Positions 1 to 5,816 of a stretch of 6,888 nucleotides of DNA are shown piece after piece. A model generated the notes under the pieces. That model was not told where the DNA came from and searched no databases. It worked only from the letters and a program-made list of their open reading frames with translations. Origin of the DNA: Syntrophomonadaceae bacterium (lineage in GTDB: Bacteria > Bacillota > Syntrophomonadia > Syntrophomonadales > Syntrophomonadaceae); assembly GCA_031265005.1 (NCBI GenBank), contig JAISDD010000270.1, positions 1-6,888 on the forward strand, read 5' to 3'. Both the position numbers and the translations under genes were made by a program. The first letter of the stretch is position 1. Every line of letters starts with the position of its first letter.

Positions 1-2
1 AG

Positions 3-944
3 ATGGAAAAACCCCGGATTGAATGTGTAGAAAAAAATTTAGACGATAATTATGGGAAGTTTGTTATTGAACCTTTGGAAAGAGGCTACGGGACTACTTT
101 AGGCAATTCTTTGCGCAGAGTTTTGTTGTCTTCACTTCCGGGCGCAGCTGTTACATCTATTAAAATTGACGGGGTTTTGCATGAATTTTCTACTATTCCT
201 AACGTTGTAGAAGATACTACCGAAATAATTTTGAATATAAAAAAGATGGTTATAAAATACGGGGGCGCGGAACGTAAAATTATAAGATTAGAGCATATGG
301 GGCCAATGGAATTGACTGCCGCTGATATAACTCCTGACGCGGAGGTCGATATCCTAAATCCGGGGCTGCACATTGCTACATTAGACGAAGACGCGAAGAT
401 TTATGTAGAAATGACCGTAGAGAGAGGCCGCGGTTATGTGAGCGCCGATCAGCAACCATATAAAAATGACGATCTGGTGGGGCAGATTCCTATAGATTCC
501 ATATTTACGCCGGTTAATCGGGTTAATTTTGTGGTGGATAATGCCAGAGTTGGTAAAAGAACTGATTATGACAGTCTCACTTTAGAAGTTTGGACTAATG
601 GCAGTATTAGCCCGGAAGAAGCGGTAAGCCTTTCCGCGCAAGTGCTGATTGAATACTTAAAACTTTTTACCGAAATAGATGATACCTGCACTCAGGTAGA
701 GCTTTTAGTAGAAAAAGAAGAGGAAAAGAAAGACAAAGTTTTAGAAATGCTGATAGAAGAACTGGAGCTTTCAGTACGTGCTTCTAACGGATTAAAAAGA
801 GCCAGCATTAATTCGGTAGGTGATTTAATAGAAAAAAGCCGCGAAGAAATGGGAAAAATCAGAAATTTAGGGCAAAAATCCTTGGAAGAAATAGAAAGAA
901 AACTTATGGAATTAGGGTTAGCGTTTAAAAAACAGGAGGACTAG
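3..944 (+). CDS. rpoA: DNA-directed RNA polymerase subunit alpha
   Basis: This is the alpha subunit of RNA polymerase, whose dimer nucleates assembly of the core enzyme and whose C-terminal domain contacts UP elements and activators. The 313-residue length is normal for the family. The N-terminal assembly domain (about 1-230) has the conserved stretch [20 protein letters not shown] (30-49) and the [20 protein letters not shown] region (55-74). An acidic/lysine-rich linker (about 236-247) leads to the C-terminal domain (about 248-310), with [10 protein letters not shown] (256-265) aligning with the E. coli DNA-contact segment; R259, N262 and K265 match R265, N268 and K271. The helix-hairpin-helix part [12 protein letters not shown] (287-298) is intact. 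The ATG at position 3 gives a standard N-terminus, but its ribosome binding site lies outside the window. rplQ follows after 15 bp. Identity is essentially certain from sequence and context. Confidence 0.98.
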   Translation: MEKPRIECVEKNLDDNYGKFVIEPLERGYGTTLGNSLRRVLLSSLPGAAVTSIKIDGVLHEFSTIPNVVEDTTEIILNIKKMVIKYGGAERKIIRLEHMGPMELTAADITPDAEVDILNPGLHIATLDEDAKIYVEMTVERGRGYVSADQQPYKNDDLVGQIPIDSIFTPVNRVNFVVDNARVGKRTDYDSLTLEVWTNGSISPEEAVSLSAQVLIEYLKLFTEIDDTCTQVELLVEKEEEKKDKVLEMLIEELELSVRASNGLKRASINSVGDLIEKSREEMGKIRNLGQKSLEEIERKLMELGLAFKKQED

Positions 945-959
945 AGAGGAGGAACTCTG

Positions 960-1301
960 TTGAGTTATCGCAGAATGGGGCTCAGGAGCGATCACAGAAG
1001 ATCACTTCTAAGAAATTCCGTTACTTCGTTGTTGGAAAAAGGCAAAATTACCACAACGGAAACCAGAGCTAAGGAAATAAAAAAATTTGCCGAACGCATG
1101 ATCACTTTGGGTAAAAGAGGAGATTTACATGCCCGCAGGCAGGCTTTAGCATTTATAAACACAGATGCGGTGGTATATAAGCTTTTTTCAGAAATCGCTG
1201 AAAAGTATGCCGGCCGGCAAGGCGGCTATACCAGAATAATAAAGCTGGGCTTTCGCCGAGGAGACGGAGCGCCGATGGCTATTTTAGAACTGCTTGATTA
1301 A
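960..1301 (+). CDS. rplQ: 50S ribosomal protein L17
   Basis: L17 is a large-subunit ribosomal protein. The 113-residue length is typical of the short bacterial form, and the N-terminus [19 protein letters not shown] and the C-terminal signature [20 protein letters not shown] (88-107) are diagnostic. The start is TTG at 960, chosen because the family begins exactly here and a strong site, AGAGGAGGAA (945-954), lies 5 bp upstream. The gene follows rpoA by 15 bp. Its TAA stop shares one base with the ATG of the next gene (TAATG at 1299-1303), so translation of the ECF genes is probably coupled to it. Co-transcription with rpoA is inferred from spacing and from the conserved order in Firmicutes. 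Confidence 0.98.
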   Translation: MSYRRMGLRSDHRRSLLRNSVTSLLEKGKITTTETRAKEIKKFAERMITLGKRGDLHARRQALAFINTDAVVYKLFSEIAEKYAGRQGGYTRIIKLGFRRGDGAPMAILELLD

Positions 1302-2116
1302 TGATTGAGTTTAGCCAGGTAGAATTCTCATATGCGCCAGAACAATATCAGCTTTTGCAAGACATTAGCTTTCGGATCGAGGAAGGTGAGTTTGTAGCGG
1401 TTTTAGGCAGGAACGCATCCGGAAAATCGACTTTAGCTCGTCTGTTTAACGGCTTATTATTACCTGATTGCGGAAATGTAAAGATCGATGGACTAGATAC
1501 CGGTAATCCTGAAGAATTGTTGGCTATCAGGCAAAAAGTAGGTTTTTTGTTTCCTTCTCCTGACCGGCAATTGATTGCGGATATGGTGGAAGATGAAGTA
1601 GCGTTTGCTTTAGAAAATTTAGGGTTGCCGACAAATGAAATCAGAGCAAGAGTTGAAGCGGCTTTAGAGATGGTAGCGATGGAAAATTACAAAAAACATC
1701 CCCCATCTCTTTTGTCGGGCGGCCAAAAGCAAAAAATATGCATTGCGGGAATATTGTCAATGCGTCCGAAATATATGGTTTTAGATGAGCCTACTTCACG
1801 GTTGGATCCTGCGGAGAGAATCGATATCTTAGCTACTTTAATGAGTTTGAAAGCTGAATGGGGCTTGACTTTAATATATATAACACATCATGTGGAAGAA
1901 ATTATTGCGGCGGACCGGGTCTTCATATTACGAAACCGCCATGTAGATGATTTTTCTTTGTCTGAGTTATTGGAAAAACAAGAATGTTTATTGCAGTTAG
2001 GCATAGAACCGCCGGAGATAAGCAGATTGATTTATCTTCTTAACCAAAATAAACGGTTTGAAATTCCTTATGAAATTCTATCGGTAACCAATTTGGCGGA
2101 TTTTTTATGCCGATAA
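1301..2116 (+). CDS. ecfA1: ECF transporter ATP-binding protein EcfA1 (CbiO-type)
   Basis: One of the two cytoplasmic ATPases of an energy-coupling factor transporter, which with EcfA2 and EcfT powers uptake by interchangeable vitamin or metal S-components. It has 271 residues with ABC motifs in order: Walker A GRNASGKST (36-44), the Q-loop region LFPSPDRQ (83-90), signature LSGGQ (138-142), Walker B YMVLDE (158-163, catalytic E163), the D-loop SRLD and the switch histidine H196 in YITHH. The odd point is the Q-loop: family members normally read VFQ-x-PD-x-Q, but here the glutamine is P85 (codon CCT). The other catalytic motifs are intact. No strong ribosome binding site precedes the ATG; the one-base overlap with the rplQ stop suggests translational coupling. 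The position directly after rplQ and before ecfA2 is the standard Firmicute arrangement. Substrate cannot be inferred, since no EcfS gene is nearby. Confidence 0.94.
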   Translation: MIEFSQVEFSYAPEQYQLLQDISFRIEEGEFVAVLGRNASGKSTLARLFNGLLLPDCGNVKIDGLDTGNPEELLAIRQKVGFLFPSPDRQLIADMVEDEVAFALENLGLPTNEIRARVEAALEMVAMENYKKHPPSLLSGGQKQKICIAGILSMRPKYMVLDEPTSRLDPAERIDILATLMSLKAEWGLTLIYITHHVEEIIAADRVFILRNRHVDDFSLSELLEKQECLLQLGIEPPEISRLIYLLNQNKRFEIPYEILSVTNLADFLCR

Positions 2117-2964
2117 TTTTAAAAAATGTAAGCTATACATATCAAATTAATACTCCTTTTATGAGAAAGGCTCTCCGCGATATAAATCTGCATCTGGGAA
2201 ACCATGAAATATTAGGGATACTAGGAGGGACTGGCTCGGGAAAGACGACTTTACTGCAAATCATCACCGGTTTATTGACGCCGGACAGCGGACAAATAGT
2301 AATTGATGAAGCGGATATAAAACATTACCGAAAAAAAACGGTCAATATATTTGATAAAATAGGCATTGTATTTCAGGTTCCGGAAGAACAAATTTTCGAG
2401 AAAAGTGTATTTGCCGAGGTAGCTTTCGGGTTGCAAAAAAAAAAATTATCTCCGGCGGAAATCAGCCGCAGAGTAGAAAGCGCTTTGCTGAGCGTAGGGC
2501 TTAGTGAGGATTATTATCAAAGATTTACTTACAGCCTGAGCAGTGGAGAAAAGCGCCGTTTGGCCATCGCGTCGGTTTTAGTTTTGGAAACAGAGTATAT
2601 ATTTTTTGATGAACCTACAGCAGGGTTGGATTATGAGGGACGTACTTTGCTGCTGGATAACATAAAAAAATTAAACGAGGAAAAACGGATCGGTATGATA
2701 ATCGTTTCCCATGACCCGTTAGAATTGTTCAATGTGTGCCATAAATGTGTTTTCTTAAAGGATGGGCAGCTGATATTCTCAGGCGATCTCCAGGCGTGGA
2801 GGGATAATTACGAATTCTTGACCGGGCAGGGAATGGTATTTCCTAAATCACAGCAGTTAGTGTGTGAGCTGAAGCGCCGGGGTTGGGATTTAAAAGGTGA
2901 AATGAAAAATTTTGAGGAAGTTGCCGCGCGGATAATAAACTGTTATGATGACATATCTAACTGA
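2107..2964 (+). CDS. ecfA2: ECF transporter ATP-binding protein EcfA2 (CbiO-type)
   Basis: The partner ATPase of the ECF module. It has 285 residues, normal for EcfA2. Walker A is GGTGSGKTT (40-48), the Q-loop glutamine is Q90 in IVFQVPEEQIFE, the signature is LSSGEKRR (144-151, a variant of LSGGQ/LSGGE), Walker B is YIFFDEP (164-170, catalytic E169), and the switch histidine is H202 in IVSHD. The ATG overlaps the ecfA1 3' end by 10 bp, and GGCGGA (2095-2100) lies 6 bp upstream as ribosome binding site. In contrast to EcfA1, the Q-loop is canonical here. Codons 110-113 contain an uninterrupted run of eleven A (2435-2445) encoding Gln-Lys-Lys-Lys; the frame is intact, but the run could promote slippage or sequencing error. 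It is probably co-transcribed with ecfA1 and ecfT. Confidence 0.94.
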   Translation: MPIILKNVSYTYQINTPFMRKALRDINLHLGNHEILGILGGTGSGKTTLLQIITGLLTPDSGQIVIDEADIKHYRKKTVNIFDKIGIVFQVPEEQIFEKSVFAEVAFGLQKKKLSPAEISRRVESALLSVGLSEDYYQRFTYSLSSGEKRRLAIASVLVLETEYIFFDEPTAGLDYEGRTLLLDNIKKLNEEKRIGMIIVSHDPLELFNVCHKCVFLKDGQLIFSGDLQAWRDNYEFLTGQGMVFPKSQQLVCELKRRGWDLKGEMKNFEEVAARIINCYDDISN

Positions 2965-2975
2965 CCGGATGTTTG

Positions 2976-2997
2976 TCCTGAAGAGCAAGCTTGAGGA
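2976..2997 (+). promoter_or_regulatory. Possible hairpin covering the ecfT ribosome binding site
   Basis: In the 46-bp gap between ecfA2 and ecfT, TCCT (2976-2979) can pair with AGGA (2994-2997) and AAG (2981-2983) with CTT (2990-2992), with one G-G mismatch and a 6-nt loop. The AGGA is the only good ribosome binding site for ecfT, and at 13 nt from the ATG it is more distant than usual. The fold would hide it. An 18-codon reading frame (2945-3001) runs through the hairpin and stops 9 nt before the ecfT ATG, so a translating ribosome could open it. Pairing is seen in the sequence; a regulatory role is inference, and the stem is short. Confidence 0.22.
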
Positions 2998-3010
2998 ATA
3001 ATTTATAACC

Positions 3011-3811
3011 ATGAATCAACATTTGAATCTAGGGCAGTATATACCAGCCGCTTCTTTTCTGCATAAATTGGACCCCAGGACCAAAATAATAACTTTGGCT
3101 TGTTTAGCTGGCTCACTGTTTGCAGTGAAGTCTTTTTTCAAACTGGCGGTATTGATAATTATGATATTGCTGCTGCTGCTGCTGAGCAGGATTAGCGTAA
3201 AAATATACCTAAAAAGCTTAAAGCCGTTTATTATTATTTTTGCGGTTATTTTTGCGGTTCACATCCTGCTTGCGGATGGGGCGACTTTATGGCAAGTAGG
3301 TTTTATTAAAATAAGCCGGACGGGAATAAGCGCGGCTTTTAACGTGATAATACGCTTGATAGTCCTTGTTTTACTGGCCAGGGTTATTACGGGGACTTGC
3401 AGCGCCATGTCTTTGACTTATGGGTTAGGAAAATTATTAAGCCCGCTAAATAAGATAGGCTTCCATACGCAGGAACTAATCATGATAATGATCATTAGCA
3501 TGAGATTTATACCGATATTTTCCGAATCGGCTCATCATATCAGCGTTGCTCAGCAATGCCGGGGCGTCGATTGGAAAAAGGGAAATATAAAAGAGAGGCT
3601 GGTCCATATGCTGGCTTTGTTGGTACCGTTACTGCGTATAGCTATGGAAAGAGCCAATGATTTGGCGGAAGCGATGGAAGCGCGGGGCTTTCACACCGGA
3701 GCGTCCCGAACGTCGCTTAATGAGTGGGCTATGAAAAAAGAGGATTATTTTACTCTGGTGATATTAGCGTTAACATTTGTTTTCATAATATTTTGGCCCT
3801 ATTTCCGGTAG
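3011..3811 (+). CDS. ecfT: ECF transporter transmembrane component EcfT (CbiQ family)
   Basis: The membrane scaffold of the ECF module, linking the two ATPases to an S-component. It has 266 residues, normal length. The N-terminus carries the family signature GQYIPAASFLHKLDPRTK (8-25). Hydrophobic segments lie near 26-40, 44-60, 72-88, 107-130, 155-170 and 246-264. The cytoplasmic coupling helices contain the two short motifs that dock into the ATPases: QQCRGVDW (181-188), where the usual Ala-Arg-Gly is Cys-Arg-Gly, and AMEARGF (221-227), which is canonical. A (CTG)5-like run (about 3168-3185) encodes part of a poly-leucine membrane helix. The GAGGA site (2993-2997) is 13 nt from the ATG. This is the last gene of the rpoA block; the usual next genes (truA, rplM, rpsI) are absent here. 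Confidence 0.94.
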   Translation: MNQHLNLGQYIPAASFLHKLDPRTKIITLACLAGSLFAVKSFFKLAVLIIMILLLLLLSRISVKIYLKSLKPFIIIFAVIFAVHILLADGATLWQVGFIKISRTGISAAFNVIIRLIVLVLLARVITGTCSAMSLTYGLGKLLSPLNKIGFHTQELIMIMIISMRFIPIFSESAHHISVAQQCRGVDWKKGNIKERLVHMLALLVPLLRIAMERANDLAEAMEARGFHTGASRTSLNEWAMKKEDYFTLVILALTFVFIIFWPYFR

Positions 3812-3830
3812 AGTTTTTGAGTTTAATTAA

Positions 3831-3850
3831 ACAGCCGGGCGGAAGGCTGT
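3831..3850. other. Small GC-rich hairpin after ecfT, no T-run
   Basis: ACAGCC (3831-3836) and GGCTGT (3845-3850) form a perfect 6-bp stem with an 8-nt loop, 19 bp after the ecfT stop. The + strand continues with six A rather than T, so it is not a convincing intrinsic terminator for the rpoA-ecfT operon. It may stabilise the 3' end of the transcript. No other terminator for the operon is evident before the repeat at 3885. Confidence 0.25.
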
Positions 3851-3884
3851 AAAAAATGGCAGGAATATGTCAAATGAATTTGTT

Positions 3885-3994
3885 TTTATACTATTCTCTA
3901 TTAAAAACGCAGACAAATGTTTGCCTGCGGCTAAGGAAAATAGTATGTACTAATCCGCTTTAAGGGAACATATTTAATGCGGATTAGTATTATA
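3885..3994. repeat. Structured ~110-bp direct repeat, copy 1
   Basis: This non-coding element recurs in the same orientation at 4881-4990; the copies differ by four substitutions and two one-base indels. An outer stem ATACTATT (3888-3895) / AATAGTAT (3939-3946) encloses an inner hairpin CGCAGACAAA (3908-3917) / TTTGCCTGCG (3920-3929) with a 2-nt formal loop. A second hairpin follows: TACTAATCCGC (3948-3958) / GCGGATTAGTA (3979-3989), a perfect 11-bp stem with a 20-nt A+T-rich loop. The inner stem has an A-C mismatch on the + strand that becomes a G-U pair on the - strand, where it is followed by five T (complement of 3903-3907), resembling an intrinsic terminator. The ends carry imperfect inverted repeats (ATACTATT versus the complement of ATTAGTAT). 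It could be an intergenic palindromic repeat, a MITE-like element or a cis-acting RNA; I recognise no known family. Confidence 0.88.
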
Positions 3995-4112
3995 GACGTT
4001 TTGGGCAGTTGCATCTTGAATAAAATTATTATGGTTATGGTATGACCGCAATTGTTTAAGTATTATAAAATTTTATGATTATGAAAAAATAAATGGTAAA
4101 TTATATCATAGA
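3995..4112. other. A+T-rich intergenic stretch, no gene seen
   Basis: Together with copy 1 of the repeat and the promoter, this fills the 366-bp gap between ecfT and the membrane-protein gene. I see no reading frame of note on either strand. It contains a 12-bp perfect palindrome, ATAAAATTTTAT (4065-4076). The left arm of an inverted repeat TATGAAAA (4080-4087) / TTTTCATA (4113-4120) lies here, and its right arm overlaps the proposed -35 box of the next gene. An operator role is possible, but such A/T palindromes arise easily in DNA of this composition. Confidence 0.4.
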
Positions 4113-4142
4113 TTTTCATATAGTGCCCAATAAGTATATAAT
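4113..4142 (+). promoter_or_regulatory. Candidate sigma-A promoter for the 4178 membrane-protein gene
   Basis: A perfect -10 hexamer TATAAT (4137-4142) is preceded, with an 18-bp spacer, by TTTTCA (4113-4118), which matches four of six consensus -35 bases. Transcription would start near 4149 and give a leader of about 30 nt containing the AGGGGG ribosome binding site (4161-4166). The presence of a promoter suggests that the membrane-protein gene is not simply read through from the rpoA operon. This is a consensus match only. Confidence 0.5.
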
Positions 4143-4177
4143 ATTTGACATAAGATAATTAGGGGGATTTATTTTAT

Positions 4178-4744
4178 TTGCGGATAAAAAAAGGAAGTGC
4201 GAAATCGGCGTTATTAGTTGGTATATTTACGGTATTATTGGCGTTTGTTATTGGGATAGGGTCGGAAATTATTTTGAATTTCCTATCCAGTTTTTGGGTG
4301 GGCCTGGTATTGTTGCTGATCATTATTTTCTTAGGTATTTTTTTCGATTTACTCGGTACAGCAGTAACTGCCGCTACTGCTCCGCCTTTTAATGCTATGG
4401 CTTCAAAAAAAATCAAAGGCGCCACTCAAGCTGTACGGCTTCTAAACAACGCCGGTAAATTTGCTAATTATTGCAATGATGTTATAGGTGACGTGTGCGG
4501 CACTTTAAGTGGCGCCGTTGGTGCGGGAATTGTCGTTAAAGTCTTGGCGGCATACCCTTTTATAGACGCCGCTCTTTTAAGCGCATTGATTACCGGTTGT
4601 ATAGCCGGGCTTACTGTGGGCGGCAAGGCTTTTGGCAAAAACATTGCGTTAAACTATTCCAACCAAGTTATTTTCCGGGTAGCGGTAGTGATGGCTTTTG
4701 TGGAGAAAAAGGTTCCCATAACTTTTTTTAAAAATAAAATTTAG
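4178..4744 (+). CDS. Multi-pass membrane protein of unknown function
   Basis: This 188-residue protein is not confidently recognised. It starts at TTG (4178), the only start possible before an in-frame TAG at 4160-4162, with AGGGGG (4161-4166) 11 bp upstream. A basic N-terminus (RIKKGSAKS) precedes hydrophobic segments near 11-34, 39-60, 104-124 and 128-149. The loop after segment 2 is basic and small-residue rich, GTAVTAATAPPFNAMASKK (60-78), followed by NDVIGDVCG (100-108). The pattern, an acidic residue and a TA-x-TA motif at the end of a helix, a basic amphipathic stretch, then a conserved Asn before the next helix, recalls the DUF21/CNNM membrane domain of CorC/HlyC-type proteins. That comparison is from memory and tentative; no CBS or CorC_HlyC domain is present. 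The gene stands alone with its own promoter and is bracketed by the two repeat copies, which suggests a separable cassette. That it is a real gene is likely; its function is open. Confidence 0.82.
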   Translation: MRIKKGSAKSALLVGIFTVLLAFVIGIGSEIILNFLSSFWVGLVLLLIIIFLGIFFDLLGTAVTAATAPPFNAMASKKIKGATQAVRLLNNAGKFANYCNDVIGDVCGTLSGAVGAGIVVKVLAAYPFIDAALLSALITGCIAGLTVGGKAFGKNIALNYSNQVIFRVAVVMAFVEKKVPITFFKNKI

Positions 4745-4783
4745 CCTTCTTTAGAGCTTCATGACTTAAAAGCGGTTTTTTTA

Positions 4784-4834
4784 GCTGGTAAATTTATCAG
4801 CAAAGGGCTATGTACGGATTGCTGTGCCGGGCTG
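4784..4834. other. Overlapping alternative stems in the gap before repeat copy 2
   Basis: In the 136-bp stretch between the membrane-protein gene and repeat copy 2, the tetramer CAGC (4798-4801) can pair three ways: with GCTGGTA just upstream (4784-4790, as GCTGGTA/TATCAGC with one G-U), with TTGCTG (4819-4824, as CAGCAA/TTGCTG), or with GCTGATA (4831-4837, as TATCAGC/GCTGATA). These are mutually exclusive. None is followed by a T-run on the + strand. No gene is supported here. The structures may be coincidental; the pairing itself is directly visible. Confidence 0.2.
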
Positions 4835-4880
4835 ATATTCACCTGTCTGACAAAAAAGCTGGGATAACGCTGAAAATAAG

Positions 4881-4990
4881 TTTATACTATTCTTATTAAA
4901 AACGCAGACAAATATTTGCCTGCGACTAAGGAAAATAGTATCTACTAATCCGCTTTAAGGGAACAGATTTAATTGCGGATTAGTATTATA
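4881..4990. repeat. Structured ~110-bp direct repeat, copy 2
   Basis: Second copy of the 3885-3994 element, in the same orientation. The outer stem is 4884-4891 / 4934-4941, the inner hairpin 4903-4912 / 4915-4924, and the second hairpin 4943-4953 / 4975-4985. All stem bases are identical to copy 1. The differences fall in the 2-nt loop (TA versus TG), just outside the inner stem (A versus G), between the hairpins (C versus G), in the large loop (G versus T, plus one extra T) and in a bulge on the left side (one base fewer). It ends 10 bp before the crotonase ribosome binding site, so it would lie in that gene's leader if transcription starts upstream. Flanking DNA differs from copy 1, and no clear target-site duplication is visible at either copy. 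Confidence 0.88.
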
Positions 4991-5014
4991 ATAAAATTAA
5001 AGAGGTGGTAATAA

Positions 5015-5803
5015 ATGTCATACAAGACGTTGATTTTGGAGAAAGAAAATAATAGGGCGGTTTTAAGTCTCAATCAACCCCATACCAAAAATTCCATGAG
5101 CCATGAGCTGAAAAATGAATTTGGTTCAGCGATACAAGAAATACGAAAAGACAAAGAACTTAAAGTGTTGGTAATTACAGGCGAAGGAGATTCTTTTTGT
5201 TCGGGCGGAGATCTTAATTCAGCTTTTTTTATGATGGATGATGCCCCTGTGGAAGGGAAAACTAAATTGATCGAATTTTATAAAAGTTTTCTTAGCCTAA
5301 GAGATTTGGCTATTCCTACCATTGCGGCTATAAACGGCTATGCGGTCGGAGCCGGATTATGTTTAGCCTTGGCTTGTGATATGAGAATTGCCGCGGATAA
5401 CGCCAAAATGTCCATGTCTTTTATTAAACTGGGTTTGCATCCGGGCATGGGAGCTACCTATCTGCTCCCGCGGCTGGTGGGCGCAGCCAGAGCGTTTGAA
5501 ATATTTCTCACAGGAAAAATCATTTTGGCGGAGGAAGCTTTAAGGATCGGATTGGTCAATCAGGTAGTCGGCGCAGATCAATTAAGAGACGCCGCGTTGG
5601 ATTTAGCGGCGCAAATAGCTGGATATCCGGCTGTTCCCGCCCGTTATTTGAAAAATTCTATTTATAAAGGGCTAGACACTGACTTAGGCAGCGCTTTAGA
5701 CTATGAATCTTTTGCCCAAGTCGTATGTGCTTCAACACAGGATATGCGCGAAGGGATCAACGCTTTGAAAGAAAAACGTCCTCCGGTGTTTAAAGGTTTT
5801 TGA
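5015..5803 (+). CDS. Crotonase (enoyl-CoA hydratase/isomerase) family protein lacking both canonical glutamates
   Basis: A 262-residue single-domain crotonase-fold protein, expected to act on a CoA thioester in the cytoplasm. The start ATG is fixed by AGAGGTGG (5001-5008) 6 bp upstream. Crotonase landmarks are present: SLNQPHTKNSMS (18-29), the first oxyanion-hole segment FCSGGDL (61-67), the second one INGYAVGAGLCLALACDMR (106-124), LGLHPGMGATYLLPRLVG (139-156), and TGKIILAEEALRIGLVNQVV (166-185). Aligning with rat mitochondrial enoyl-CoA hydratase, Glu144 (in GGGCELA) falls on C116 and Glu164 (in FGQPEI) on F136; the spacing of 20 residues is kept. A classical hydratase reaction is therefore doubtful. 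It may be an isomerase, hydrolase or decarboxylase variant, or a non-catalytic acyl-CoA binder. D66, H142 and E162 are candidate functional residues. Behind it lies the remnant of a related gene; upstream is repeat copy 2. Family assignment is firm, substrate unknown. Confidence 0.93.
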   Translation: MSYKTLILEKENNRAVLSLNQPHTKNSMSHELKNEFGSAIQEIRKDKELKVLVITGEGDSFCSGGDLNSAFFMMDDAPVEGKTKLIEFYKSFLSLRDLAIPTIAAINGYAVGAGLCLALACDMRIAADNAKMSMSFIKLGLHPGMGATYLLPRLVGAARAFEIFLTGKIILAEEALRIGLVNQVVGADQLRDAALDLAAQIAGYPAVPARYLKNSIYKGLDTDLGSALDYESFAQVVCASTQDMREGINALKEKRPPVFKGF

Positions 5804-5816
5804 AAAATCAGATTAA

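Noticed and set aside
86..373. 95-codon open frame on the - strand
   Set aside because: It lies wholly inside rpoA in antisense, and the protein has no recognisable features; rpoA is certain.
2435..2445. Eleven-A run in ecfA2 as a frameshift or programmed slippage site
   Set aside because: The reading frame is intact and the protein is full-length; nothing besides the run supports programmed slippage.
3856..3963. 35-codon frame starting ATG with GGAAGG 9 nt upstream
   Set aside because: It runs into repeat copy 1, and the frame is not kept in copy 2, which has a one-base deletion, so the repeat does not encode it.
4001..4130. 7-bp inverted repeat TTGGGCA (4001-4007) / TGCCCAA (4124-4130)
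   Set aside because: With 116 bp between the arms, a 7-bp match is expected by chance at about this frequency, and no further pairing extends it.
4145..4150. Perfect TTGACA as a -35 box for the membrane-protein gene
   Set aside because: A matching -10 would fall at about 4168-4173, downstream of the ribosome binding site and next to the start codon, with a poor hexamer. The TATAAT at 4137-4142 fits better.
4174..4425. 83-codon open frame on the - strand
   Set aside because: It is antisense to the membrane-protein gene, which has a ribosome binding site, promoter and membrane-protein composition; the antisense product is low-complexity.
4810..4899. 29-codon frame in the gap before repeat copy 2
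   Set aside because: No ribosome binding site, no recognisable similarity, and it ends inside the repeat.
3885..4990. Composite transposon or insertion sequence flanked by the two repeats
   Set aside because: The enclosed gene does not resemble a transposase, no target-site duplication is visible, and the copies are direct with only weak terminal inverted repeats.
4987..4992. TATAAT at the end of repeat copy 2 as a crotonase promoter
   Set aside because: No -35-like hexamer at 16-18 bp upstream, and the leader would leave almost no bases before the ribosome binding site.
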